13,704 bases of DNA from an uncultured Lachnospiraceae bacterium (GCA_910585855.1 CAJUGZ010000097.1:1-13704), one strand, 5' to 3'; positions 6,943-13,704 are shown, counted from the first letter of the stretch. Notes: generated by a model not told the origin, from the letters alone. Program-made: numbers and translations.

Positions 6943-8079
6943 CTAAGGCGTAATATTTTTTGTTTTGCATTTTTTTTCTTTTTGAAATTTTTGCCATTTT
7001 TGCATTTTGTCCTTTTGTATTTTTTCTTTTTGTTTTTTTGCTTTATTAAATTGATAGGAATGATCAAAGTAAAGCTCAGAGGGTTCTGTTAAAAATGTAG
7101 TTTTTTTAGTGTTTTTTGCATTGCTGTTATATTTCGTATAGAATAAATTTCTTATTTGAAATAGAATATTGGTAGTTTCTAAATGTTTTTTTTCTAATTC
7201 TTCTTTTGTCGGATGGATATTGGGAAGTTCAAATTCAAAGGAATAGGACAGTTCTGCAATATATAAAAAGTCTTTTATAAGCTGAAAAAGAATATGATAT
7301 AATTCTTGATAGTTTAGTGTGTATTCTTCTTTTTTTATCTTTGTGTCTTTATAAAAGAGGTTTGTGTAGTCATAGATTGCATAACTATAAGTTTCAATAT
7401 CAAATAAAATTTCGGTCAATTCCTGTAAATTTCCATATTGGTAATGTTCGATTTTATAGGATAGTGTTTCGTTTGAAAATTCTGGGTCAAAAAATCGGTA
7501 TATATTTGCTTTTGCGTTAATAAAAGAAAGAGCAACGGAGAAATTTTCTATAAAATTAGAAATATCTTCTAAGAGTGAAGTGTTAGAGTAGTGGTTTTCT
7601 TTTTCTTTCGTATCATTATCGCAAAGAGGAAGGGTATTGCGAAAGAAGGAAAGTGTAGAAAATATTTGCTGAATTGTTTGATTAAAATCAGATAGGGACT
7701 GATTTAATTGGAATAACTCGTTGGATGGAGAGGCAAGTTCGGTAAAAGCAGTTTCCTGTGGCGGCAGGTTTTGTTTTGTTTTTAAGTAACAGCAGGGAAC
7801 ACAGGTACTGTCTTCTAATTCGATTAGAGCATCCGAAGGCAGGTATTTTATAATATAGGTTTCTGTATCCATATTTTCTTCTTTTGCGAAATCCTGAAAG
7901 ATTGAAAGAAATTCTTCTTTTGTAATATTTTTGGTACGGCGATTTTCGATATTGGGCAGCCATGATTTATTTTTTCCGATATGTTCGGAAAGCTGATAAG
8001 CAGTAAAAGAATGTTCTTTTCGTTTTTGTATAATTAAGTCTAAGTAAGCGTCTGTTAATTTTATTTTTTCTGCAAACAT
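6943..8079 (-). CDS. HTH (XRE-like) regulator with long unknown C-terminal region
   Basis: A 378-residue protein. The N-terminal 75 residues resemble a helix-turn-helix of the XRE type: KRKEHSFTAYQLSEHIGKNK then SWLPNIENRRTKNITKEEF. A short Cys cluster (STCVPCCYLK, near residue 100) follows, then a largely helical, acidic and aromatic middle region I do not recognise. The last 35 residues are strongly basic and likely helical (KAKKQKEKIQKDKMQK, then a similar run). The ATG at 8079 is preferred because GAGGTG lies 6 bases upstream; the GTG nine bases earlier overlaps that site. The gene diverges from the truncated exporter gene, with promoter and palindromes between them, so it probably controls that gene, itself, or both. 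Rgg- or ComR-like peptide sensing is possible, but I see no clear TPR pattern. Confidence 0.75.
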   Translation of the reverse strand: MFAEKIKLTDAYLDLIIQKRKEHSFTAYQLSEHIGKNKSWLPNIENRRTKNITKEEFLSIFQDFAKEENMDTETYIIKYLPSDALIELEDSTCVPCCYLKTKQNLPPQETAFTELASPSNELFQLNQSLSDFNQTIQQIFSTLSFFRNTLPLCDNDTKEKENHYSNTSLLEDISNFIENFSVALSFINAKANIYRFFDPEFSNETLSYKIEHYQYGNLQELTEILFDIETYSYAIYDYTNLFYKDTKIKKEEYTLNYQELYHILFQLIKDFLYIAELSYSFEFELPNIHPTKEELEKKHLETTNILFQIRNLFYTKYNSNAKNTKKTTFLTEPSELYFDHSYQFNKAKKQKEKIQKDKMQKWQKFQKEKKCKTKNITP

Positions 8080-8163
8080 AAATTTCACCTCATTTTATAA
8101 TTTATTGTTTTTTAGCGATGTATCTGATAATAGGAAGTATCAAATTTACAGGTTTTTATGACT

Positions 8164-8198
8164 TAATTTATTATAAAGAATAAATTAGGATATGTAAA
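8164..8198 (-). promoter_or_regulatory. Promoter of the HTH regulator with overlapping dyad
   Basis: On the minus strand TTTACA (8198-8193) and a perfect TATAAT (8175-8170) are 17 bases apart. The -10 box lies within an inverted repeat TAATTTATT-ATAAAG-AATAAATTA (8164-8187), well placed for autoregulation. The predicted start is near 8163. Confidence 0.65.
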
Positions 8199-8243
8199 TA
8201 AGAACATATATTCTACATAAAATAAATAAAAATTCAAAAAATG

Positions 8244-8272
8244 TTGATAATATGTACATATTATGTTAGGAT
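8244..8272 (+). promoter_or_regulatory. Probable promoter of the exporter genes
   Basis: TTGATA (8244-8249) is followed after 17 bases by TAGGAT (8267-8272), a fair -10 box. The palindrome at 8247-8264 fills the spacer. The leader of about 170 bases has a 9-base inverted repeat AGCTAAAAC (8288-8296) and GTTTTAGCT (8333-8341). Confidence 0.45.
8247..8264. promoter_or_regulatory. Palindromic operator 1 (GTAC core)
   Basis: ATAATATGTACATATTAT is a perfect 18-base palindrome inside the spacer of the exporter promoter. It shares the 12-base core ATATGTACATAT with operator 2. The divergent HTH regulator is the obvious candidate ligand (inferred). Confidence 0.55.
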
Positions 8273-8357
8273 AGCTATAAATAAAAAAGCTAAAACAGCA
8301 AGAGCTTTAAAATAATATAGAAATATCAAGGAGTTTTAGCTGATTTTTGAAAGAAAA

Positions 8358-8371
8358 TATATGTACATATA
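8358..8371. promoter_or_regulatory. Palindromic operator 2 (GTAC core)
   Basis: TATATGTACATATA is a perfect 14-base palindrome 109 bases from operator 1, centre to centre, in the leader upstream of the exporter start. Two sites this far apart would suit DNA looping or a roadblock. Confidence 0.5.
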
Positions 8372-8445
8372 AATACAAAAGATATCGAATAAGGACATTT
8401 GGAATAAAAGAGTTTATAGTGCAATGGATGAATAGGAGGAGAGAG

Positions 8446-9243
8446 ATGTATTATTTTATATGCAGATATTTATCTGTTTTTCAGTTATGGCGTTATGTTT
8501 TGACGCTGCCGTTTTATTACGTGAATTCTATGATTCCAGCGGTTGGGTTATACTTTGGTGCTTGGATTGCCGAACATACACCATATTTTTATCAGTTAAT
8601 CGGATTGATATTTCTTATGGTATTGTTGCATTTTGTGCTTGGAAAGGCGGCGATTTATCATCAGGGTGTACTTTATACTTCGGTTCATCAGGCGGGGAAA
8701 AAACTTCGGATGGATTTGTTGGAAGTGATGATAAGAAATAGAAAGATAGAAATAGATAATTCGATACAACTGAATGATGTGGAAAAGATAGAGGAGAATT
8801 TATTTTTAGGAGGAGTAGAATTAGTAGAACAGGTTTTGTTTTATTTTTTGGCGTTTGGTATTGTTTTCTTTTTAAATTCTAGGATTGCAGGTTTTTTATT
8901 GATATTATCTTTGGGTGTTTTGGCTATTGGCATAAAAAGCCGGAAAAAGGGAGTATATTATCAGTCGCAGAATAGTATTTGGCAGAAGAAACAACTGGAA
9001 TTTTTAGAGCAGACGGAATTAGGATATGAAACGATTCTGATGTATTGGCAGCAGAAGCGGATGGAACAACAGTTTCATGACTGTGTGGATCAACTCTGTG
9101 AGGTTCAGGGAAATCTAAGCTGGAATCGGGATAAGAATCAGATTATTACTATGGTATTTTTATTGGCAAGCGGCAGTCTTTCACTTTTAATGGGCGGATA
9201 TTTTGTTAAGACGGGAGATTTGACGATGCCTCAGCTTTTTTGA
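8446..9243 (+). CDS. ABC exporter membrane domain, truncated before the ATPase
   Basis: A 265-residue protein matching only the membrane half of a type-1 ABC exporter. Hydrophobic helices lie near residues 20-41, 50-70, 128-145, 147-163 and 233-253, separated by the long cytoplasmic loops usual for the fold. It ends at GDLTMPQLF, the motif that normally opens the last part of helix 6, so part of that helix, the linker and the whole ATPase domain (about 270 residues) are missing. The ATG at 8446 follows AGGAGGA by 5 bases. A TTG start 33 codons upstream is poorly spaced from its ribosome site and adds an odd basic extension. An out-of-frame ATPase tail follows directly, so this is probably a decayed subunit, perhaps once the partner of the exporter at 9992. 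Whether the fragment still folds is unknown. Confidence 0.75.
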   Translation: MYYFICRYLSVFQLWRYVLTLPFYYVNSMIPAVGLYFGAWIAEHTPYFYQLIGLIFLMVLLHFVLGKAAIYHQGVLYTSVHQAGKKLRMDLLEVMIRNRKIEIDNSIQLNDVEKIEENLFLGGVELVEQVLFYFLAFGIVFFLNSRIAGFLLILSLGVLAIGIKSRKKGVYYQSQNSIWQKKQLEFLEQTELGYETILMYWQQKRMEQQFHDCVDQLCEVQGNLSWNRDKNQIITMVFLLASGSLSLLMGGYFVKTGDLTMPQLF

Positions 9244-9358
9244 TAAAATAATTTTGCTTTCACAGGGGAAAGTTGAACAGATAGGGACGCCAGAGCAGCT
9301 TTTTCGACATCCTTTTATCCAAAATTTAATTGCATCAGAAAACGGGATAAACTTATAA
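9242..9358 (+). pseudogene. ABC ATPase C-terminal fragment (38 residues)
   Basis: Immediately after the truncated membrane domain, in another frame, lies DKIILLSQGKVEQIGTPEQL then FRHPFIQNLIASENGINL and a stop. This is the end of an ABC ATPase, from just after the H-loop region to the C-terminus. The phrase GKVEQIGTPEQL...HP resembles importer-type ATPases more than exporter ones, so it may come from a different gene. It has no start, Walker or signature motifs. The junction falls in a run of six Ts, consistent with an internal deletion. Confidence 0.65.
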
Positions 9359-9439
9359 ACTTAAAAAAGTATAACATTTTGATTTTACAGGAAGATAGGA
9401 TAAGAATGTTTTTTATTGGTAGCATACGATTTTTGGGGC

Positions 9440-9888
9440 GGAGGACGCCAGATTGGAAAACGGTGGGTATCCTGCTGTTCCAGTTTCCAAAAAGTAAGAA
9501 GTTCTAAGACTTCTGCCTTTTCTTTCATCCAACCGACCGACCGGGGCGCAATTCGCCCTTACTGCAGCCAGAACAAAACGGGTGTAAGGAAGGGTTTTTC
9601 TAGCCACAGAACCGTTTCTTCCCTATGATACGGGCTAAACACGCCCCTTTTTTTCACACCCTGCATGGAAGCAGGATGTGAAAAAAATCTTAGGTGTTCG
9701 AGCAGAAGTCCAAGAACTTCTAACTTTTTTCCAAAGTCACTGCAGGCTGCCCACCGTTTTCCAATCTGGCTGTTTCTTGACCCCGGAACAAAAAAAGAAA
9801 TGGATTCTAAACTTTACGGAAGATTTATTTTGTAAGAAACCATTGTTTCTGTCGTGATCCAACCAACCGCCTCTGGCGTCCGGTGAAA
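9440..9888 (-). repeat. Large foldback repeat, copy C (complete)
   Basis: A 449-base inverted counterpart of copy B; sense is taken as the minus strand by analogy with B. Terminal arms GGACGCCAGA (9443-9452) and TCTGGCGTCC (9872-9881) match. The main stem joins 9448-9467 to 9750-9769 perfectly but carries GG/CC at four pairs where B has CA/TG. Another hairpin, AGAAAC-CATT-GTTTCT (9835-9850), replaces an AT-rich one in B. Copy B has about 16 extra bases forming AGAGG/CCTCT near its 5' end. C lies between the truncated exporter gene and the intact one. Confidence 0.88.
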
Positions 9889-9991
9889 GCCCACTTTTTC
9901 GGTAGCATCTTTGGTATGACATGTTCAGTTTGAAACTATTATGAAAAGGGTTTTTGTTGATTTTATTTTAGAAAGAGATAGAGGAGCAGAG

Positions 9992-11599
9992 ATGATAAAG
10001 AAAAAAAGGAACGAAAAAAATTTGTGGATAAGAGTTGGGATTCTTTTATTTACAGGACCGTTTATGATAGCCGAAAATGCGATGTTTTCTTGGCTTGATA
10101 AGCAGGTTTTTGATGCTTTGCCTATGGAGCAGAGGCAGATATGTTTATGGGGAATTGTTTTTGCTGTATATCTGTTTTTTATGGGGGTAATAGAGAGTTT
10201 AAGCAATAAGAATCAGATTTTTTTTTCAAAAGAGATGGCTGGTCGTCTAAAAAAGAAGGTCTATGGAGGATATATCAGAGATAAGAAGTTTTTATACCAG
10301 AAGAAAAGTTTAAGCAGTACAATTAATCATGATATACCAATGTTGGAAGAAGAGTTTTATTATGCGATTGTAAGTTTTTGTATGAATTTGGGAGCAGTGC
10401 TGCTTGCTTTTTGGATTACGTTTTCGGTACATTTTGTATACGGACTTTTTTGTTTTCTGGTAATGGGGATTCCGGTTTTATTAAACAAGAAGCAGGTAAA
10501 CAGGATTAGTGAGGTAAGGGAAATTATATTGGAGAAAAAAGAGAATTATACGACTTTTTTATCTGAAACAGCACGGGGAAAGGAAACGATTCGGCAATAT
10601 CGGTTATTGGATACGATTCAGAATCGACATTCTGAACAGACGGCACAGATTGCTTTGCTGGAGGCAAAAAAGAAAAAACAGATGACGGGGAGTATGATTT
10701 CTAGTCAAAGCATTAATCGACTGGCTACGGAAATTGTTTCTCTTACAGGATTTTATCTGGTAAGCCGAGGGAAATTGACATTGGGATGGGTGATGGCGTT
10801 TAATCAACTGGCTTCTTCTATGACATTTTCTTTGGCTGCAGCGATTCAGAGGGGAATCAGTATCTGCAGTTGTCTTTCTGTCCGTAAGAGGATGGATATG
10901 GAGTATGGTTTGCCCCGGAAAGAGGAAGTATGGGAAGAGAGAAGAGAGCAGAGGGAAAAGATGGGATGTCGCTGCTGTATAGAACGTTGTATGCTGGGAG
11001 AGAAGCAGATTTTTAGTGGAGTGGATTTTTTGGTTAAGCCGGGAGAAAAAGTATTAATTACTGGAGAGAATGGTTCGGGAAAGACGACTTTGCTGAAAAT
11101 TTTACTTGGACTGAATCAGGAGTTTGAAGGCAATGTGGATTGGATAGGAGAAGAGGGGGAAGTTTTAGAGAAAGGAGAAGGACAGATTGCCTATATTCCT
11201 CAGAATCCTTTTGTATTTGAAGGAACGGTTAGGGAGAATATTGTGCTTGATAAAGAGGAGGAACAGGAACGTTATCGGGAAGTAAGAGAGATTGTTTCTT
11301 TAAAAGTGGAAGATGATAAAAAGATGGAGGTTTTGCAGCAGAATATTTCGGGTGGGGAGAAGCAAAAGATTGAACTTGCCAGAGCAATTTATTCGGGGTG
11401 TATGATATTTATTTTGGATGAACCTTATAGTGCATTGGATCAGAAGACACTTTTGGAGGCAGAGCGTTATTTGCTTAATGATCCAGAAAAGACAGTGATT
11501 GTGGTATCACATGCGGAAGGGGAAGAAACAGAGAAGTGGTATACAAGACATTTGAGAGTTAGTGATGGGAAGGTGTGGGAGAGTGGTGGTTTCAATTAA
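9992..11599 (+). CDS. ABC exporter subunit (membrane domain fused to ATPase)
   Basis: A 535-residue half-transporter with its membrane domain at residues 10-300 (hydrophobic stretches near 12-32, 50-70, 123-145, 147-165, 245-258 and 262-286) and its ATPase at 330-530. The ATPase is complete: Walker A GENGSGKTT (358-366), Q-loop YIPQNP (Gln404), signature ISGGEKQKI (452-460), Walker B MIFILDEP (471-478, Glu477), D-loop SALD (480-483) and switch His507. The ATG at 9992 follows GAGGAG by 5 bases; an ATG 51 bases upstream has no ribosome site. Such proteins pump peptides, drugs or lipids using ATP, as homo- or heterodimers. The preceding gene encodes a truncated relative, so this subunit may now work alone. 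The substrate is unknown. A clear terminator follows 76 bases after the stop. Confidence 0.93.
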   Translation: MIKKKRNEKNLWIRVGILLFTGPFMIAENAMFSWLDKQVFDALPMEQRQICLWGIVFAVYLFFMGVIESLSNKNQIFFSKEMAGRLKKKVYGGYIRDKKFLYQKKSLSSTINHDIPMLEEEFYYAIVSFCMNLGAVLLAFWITFSVHFVYGLFCFLVMGIPVLLNKKQVNRISEVREIILEKKENYTTFLSETARGKETIRQYRLLDTIQNRHSEQTAQIALLEAKKKKQMTGSMISSQSINRLATEIVSLTGFYLVSRGKLTLGWVMAFNQLASSMTFSLAAAIQRGISICSCLSVRKRMDMEYGLPRKEEVWEERREQREKMGCRCCIERCMLGEKQIFSGVDFLVKPGEKVLITGENGSGKTTLLKILLGLNQEFEGNVDWIGEEGEVLEKGEGQIAYIPQNPFVFEGTVRENIVLDKEEEQERYREVREIVSLKVEDDKKMEVLQQNISGGEKQKIELARAIYSGCMIFILDEPYSALDQKTLLEAERYLLNDPEKTVIVVSHAEGEETEKWYTRHLRVSDGKVWESGGFN

Positions 11600-11674
11600 A
11601 GAGTTCAATAAGTTTGTCTTAGAGTAATTGAGGATGGTTTATGTATTGTGGAGTTTCGGGAAAAGAGTGAAGGG

Positions 11675-11717
11675 GGACGCTGAAATCGAAAGGGAGGTCG
11701 ATTTCAGTGTCCTTTTT
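11675..11717 (+). terminator. Intrinsic terminator after the ABC exporter gene
   Basis: GGACGCTGAAATCGA (11675-11689) pairs with TCGATTTCAGTGTCC (11698-11712) over 15 pairs with one G.T, around the loop AAGGGAGG, then TTTTT. The GGACGCTG start echoes the termini of the repeat elements in this window. Confidence 0.8.
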
Positions 11718-11850
11718 GAGAAAAATTGTCCTCTATTATGAAAGGTTTTATAAAGAAACTGGATTTGTGAGTCAAGTTGAGGAATTGATGTATGAGACAG
11801 GGTGGTATTTTGCTTGTGTTGCCGATAAGATTGTGGTAAATTGTAGATAG
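11707..11850 (+). CDS. Possible 47-residue protein, unknown
   Basis: A GTG-initiated frame with the ribosome-like site AAGGGAGG placed 9 bases upstream, inside the terminator loop. The product begins MSFLRKIVLYYERFYKETGF and continues to EELMYETGWYFACVADKIVV before ending NCR. Composition looks protein-like (aromatic and charged residues, no low complexity). It ends 34 bases before the AAA/nuclease start. No family is recognised. It may be a real small gene, the remnant of a longer one, or chance. Confidence 0.25.
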   Translation: MSFLRKIVLYYERFYKETGFVSQVEELMYETGWYFACVADKIVVNCR

Positions 11851-11884
11851 AAATAAAGTTTGATTTATGGAAAAGGAGTGTATA

Positions 11885-13582
11885 ATGGTGAAACAGGTTG
11901 TATCGATAGGAGTGCAGAGTTTTGAAATGATACGAAAAAATCATTCTTTTTATGTAGATAAAACGGAATTAATTCGGGAATGGTGGGAAAGTCAGGATAT
12001 TGTGACACTGCTTACACGTCCTCGGCGTTTTGGAAAGACTTTAAATTTAAGTATGTTGGAGTGTTTTTTTTCAAAACAATATCAGGGGCGGAGTGATTTA
12101 TTTGAGGGGCTGTCTGTTTGGAAAGATGAAAAATATCGAAATTTACAGGGGAGTTATCCGGTTATTTTTTTTAGTTTTGCAAATATAAAAGGGAAAACGT
12201 ATGAAGCGGCAAGGGAAGGATTTTATCAAATTCTTTTGAAGTTGTATGGAAAATTTTCTTTTTTAAGAGAAGCTGGTTTTTTATCACCACAGGATATAGA
12301 ATATTTTGATTCGATTAAGTTAAATATGACAGAAGTGACAGCAGTTTTTTCACTTCATTCTTTAAGTGATTATTTAAGCCGCTATTATGGAAAGAAAGTA
12401 CTTATTTTTTTAGATGAATATGATACTCCTTTACAGGAAGCATATATTTATGGATATTGGGATAAATTAATATCCTTTATTCGCAGTTTTTTTAATGCTT
12501 CTTTTAAGACGAATCCATATATGGAGCGTGCTTTTATGACGGGGATTACTAGAATTAGTAAGGAATCTATTTTTTCTGATATCAATAATTTAGAAGTAGT
12601 AACGACAACTTCTTTTAAATATTGTACCATGTTTGGATTTACAGAAGAAGAAGTTGATCAGGCTCTTTGTGCTTTTCAAATGGAAGATAAAAGAGAAAAA
12701 GTGAAGGAATGGTATGATGGCTTTACTTTTGGAAATAAAAAAGATATTTATAATCCATGGTCAATTACAAATTTGTTAGATAAGAGAAAATTGAAGACTT
12801 ATTGGGTAAATACCAGTTCAAATCGGTTAATGAGCAAGCTGATTCAAGAGGGGACGGCAGATGTAAAAATAATTATGGAAGATTTGCTGGAGGGAAAATC
12901 ATTTTTGTCTGTAATTGACGAGGAAGTTGTATTTGATCAGTTAGATCAAAATGATGAGGCAATTTGGAGTTTATTTTTGGCATCTGGTTATTTAAAAGTA
13001 GATGAATTGCCGAAAGAAAATTGGGATGAAGATGGAGAGGATATTTTTTATTCCCTTTCTTTTACTAATTTGGAGGTTAGAAAGATGTTTCGAAAAACGA
13101 TTCAAACTTGGTTTAGTCAGCCTAATGCTCATTATAATGATTTTGTGAAAGCGTTACTGGCAAATGATGTGGAGTATATGAATCGTTTTATTAATCAAGT
13201 GACACTTACGGTTTTTAGTTCTTTTGATGTGGGAAATCGTCCTTCTAAGCAATCCGAACCAGAACGATTTTATCATGGGTTTGTGTTGGGGTTAATGGCA
13301 GATTCTAAGATTGATTATTGGATTACTTCGAATCGGGAAAGCGGATTTGGAAGATATGATGTAATGATGGAGCCTAAAAATAAAAAAGATCCGGCTTATA
13401 TATTGGAATTTAAGGTACATGAGGCAGGGAAGGAAGCGAATTTGGAAGATACAGTAAAAATGGCATTAAAGCAGATTGAAGAGAAAAATTATGATGCGGT
13501 ATTGATGAAAAAAGGGATTGAAAAAGAGAGGATTTATCATTATGGGTTTGCATTTGAGGGGAAGCGGGTGTTGATTGGTTAG
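11885..13582 (+). CDS. AAA-ATPase-like protein with C-terminal PD-(D/E)XK nuclease-like domain
   Basis: A 565-residue protein of the family with AAA-ATPase-like (PF09820) and PDDEXK_9 (PF08011) domains, widespread in gut Firmicutes and Bacteroidetes and of unknown biological role. Seen: an N-terminal SF-MIRKNHSFYVDKTELI segment, a P-loop variant LLTRPRRFGKTLN (42-54), Walker B LIFLDEYDTPL (173-183), the family motifs WYDGF (276-280) and NPWSI (290-294), and near the C-terminus a nuclease core ESGFGRYDVMM (485-495, Asp492) followed by YILEFKV (505-511, Glu508 and Lys510). Both ATPase and nuclease residues are intact, so it is probably active. The ATG at 11885 follows AAGGAG by 6 bases; an upstream ATG at 11867 overlaps that site. 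It is transcribed alone after a terminator and ends 12 bases before repeat copy D. It could be a defence or mobile-element-associated gene; that role is inferred. Confidence 0.92.
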   Translation: MVKQVVSIGVQSFEMIRKNHSFYVDKTELIREWWESQDIVTLLTRPRRFGKTLNLSMLECFFSKQYQGRSDLFEGLSVWKDEKYRNLQGSYPVIFFSFANIKGKTYEAAREGFYQILLKLYGKFSFLREAGFLSPQDIEYFDSIKLNMTEVTAVFSLHSLSDYLSRYYGKKVLIFLDEYDTPLQEAYIYGYWDKLISFIRSFFNASFKTNPYMERAFMTGITRISKESIFSDINNLEVVTTTSFKYCTMFGFTEEEVDQALCAFQMEDKREKVKEWYDGFTFGNKKDIYNPWSITNLLDKRKLKTYWVNTSSNRLMSKLIQEGTADVKIIMEDLLEGKSFLSVIDEEVVFDQLDQNDEAIWSLFLASGYLKVDELPKENWDEDGEDIFYSLSFTNLEVRKMFRKTIQTWFSQPNAHYNDFVKALLANDVEYMNRFINQVTLTVFSSFDVGNRPSKQSEPERFYHGFVLGLMADSKIDYWITSNRESGFGRYDVMMEPKNKKDPAYILEFKVHEAGKEANLEDTVKMALKQIEEKNYDAVLMKKGIEKERIYHYGFAFEGKRVLIG

Positions 13583-13594
13583 AGTTTTTTCCAA

Positions 13595-13704
13595 GAGGAC
13601 GCCAGATGCGAAAATCCTAGGCATCCTGCTGTTCCGGTTTCCAAAAAGTAAGAAGTTCTAAGACTTCTGCATCTTAGTACATCCAACCGGACAGACCGGG
13701 GCGC
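13595..13704 (-). repeat. Large foldback repeat, copy D (one end, cut by the window)
   Basis: GAGGACGCCAGATGCG begins the element, in the same orientation as copy C. GTTCCGGTTTCCAAAAAGT and AAGAAGTTCTAAGACTTCTG are near-identical to C, and it runs to CCGGGGCGC at the window edge. The variable arm reads ATGCGAAAATCCTAGG, unlike A, B and C, so its unseen partner should read CCTAGGATTTTCGCAT on the same strand. It starts 12 bases after the AAA/nuclease stop, following a T6 run. Confidence 0.85.

Noticed and set aside
8347..8445. N-terminal extension of the exporter membrane domain from a TTG
   Set aside because: The AAGGAG at 8328 is 13 bases away, the added 33 residues are basic and atypical, and they would overlap operator 2. 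The ATG at 8446 has an ideal AGGAGGA site.
6387..9888. Composite transposon bounded by repeats B and C
   Set aside because: No transposase frame in the repeats or between them, and no matching target duplications at the outer ends.
9941..9991. Earlier start for the second ABC exporter gene
   Set aside because: There is no ribosome site before the ATG at 9941, while GAGGAG is correctly placed before 9992.

Overview
The window looks like a low-GC Firmicutes chromosome, most likely a gut Lachnospiraceae-type clostridium (family guess, inferred). Supporting signs are AT-rich sequence, strong AGGAGG-type ribosome sites, good sigma-A promoters, a BceS/BceR-like two-component pair, a FabV-type enoyl reductase, a pectinesterase without signal peptide, and a large AAA-ATPase/PD-(D/E)XK protein of the kind common in gut anaerobes. 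No rRNA, tRNA, CRISPR array or recognisable transposase gene is visible.

Layout: 1-55 is the end of a large dispersed repeat (copy A). 157-1835 (minus) is a histidine kinase/response regulator operon with no BceAB transporter in view. 1836-2441 is a long regulatory gap with divergent promoters, a possible small RNA ending in a clean terminator, and the fabV promoter with a FabT-like operator. fabV (2442-3602) is followed by two inverted copies of a 150-base multi-stem element (3606-3764, 3997-4151). Then come uppP (4348-5175), a strong hairpin, and a convergent pectinesterase gene (5294-6262, minus). Repeat copies B (6387-6850) and C (9440-9888) are full length, in opposite orientation, and bracket an HTH regulator (6943-8079, minus) and a divergent truncated ABC exporter half (8446-9243). 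After C lie an intact ABC exporter subunit (9992-11599), a terminator, a possible 47-residue ORF, a DUF1703-type AAA/nuclease gene (11885-13582), and the start of repeat copy D (13595 to the window end).

How the genes may work together: the BceRS-like pair and UppP both relate to undecaprenyl-pyrophosphate and bacitracin-type stress. The HTH regulator, twin GTAC palindromes and two exporter halves look like a regulated peptide or drug export locus that has been damaged. fabV and the pectinesterase are independent metabolic genes.

The most unusual content is the roughly 450-base repeat family. In both complete copies long stems are preserved although the paired bases differ, and imperfect pairs are mostly G.U on one strand. 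This suggests a structured RNA or a foldback element. Each of the four copies has its GAGGACGC end lying just beyond the 3' end of a gene. The shorter hairpin elements in the window share a similar terminus.
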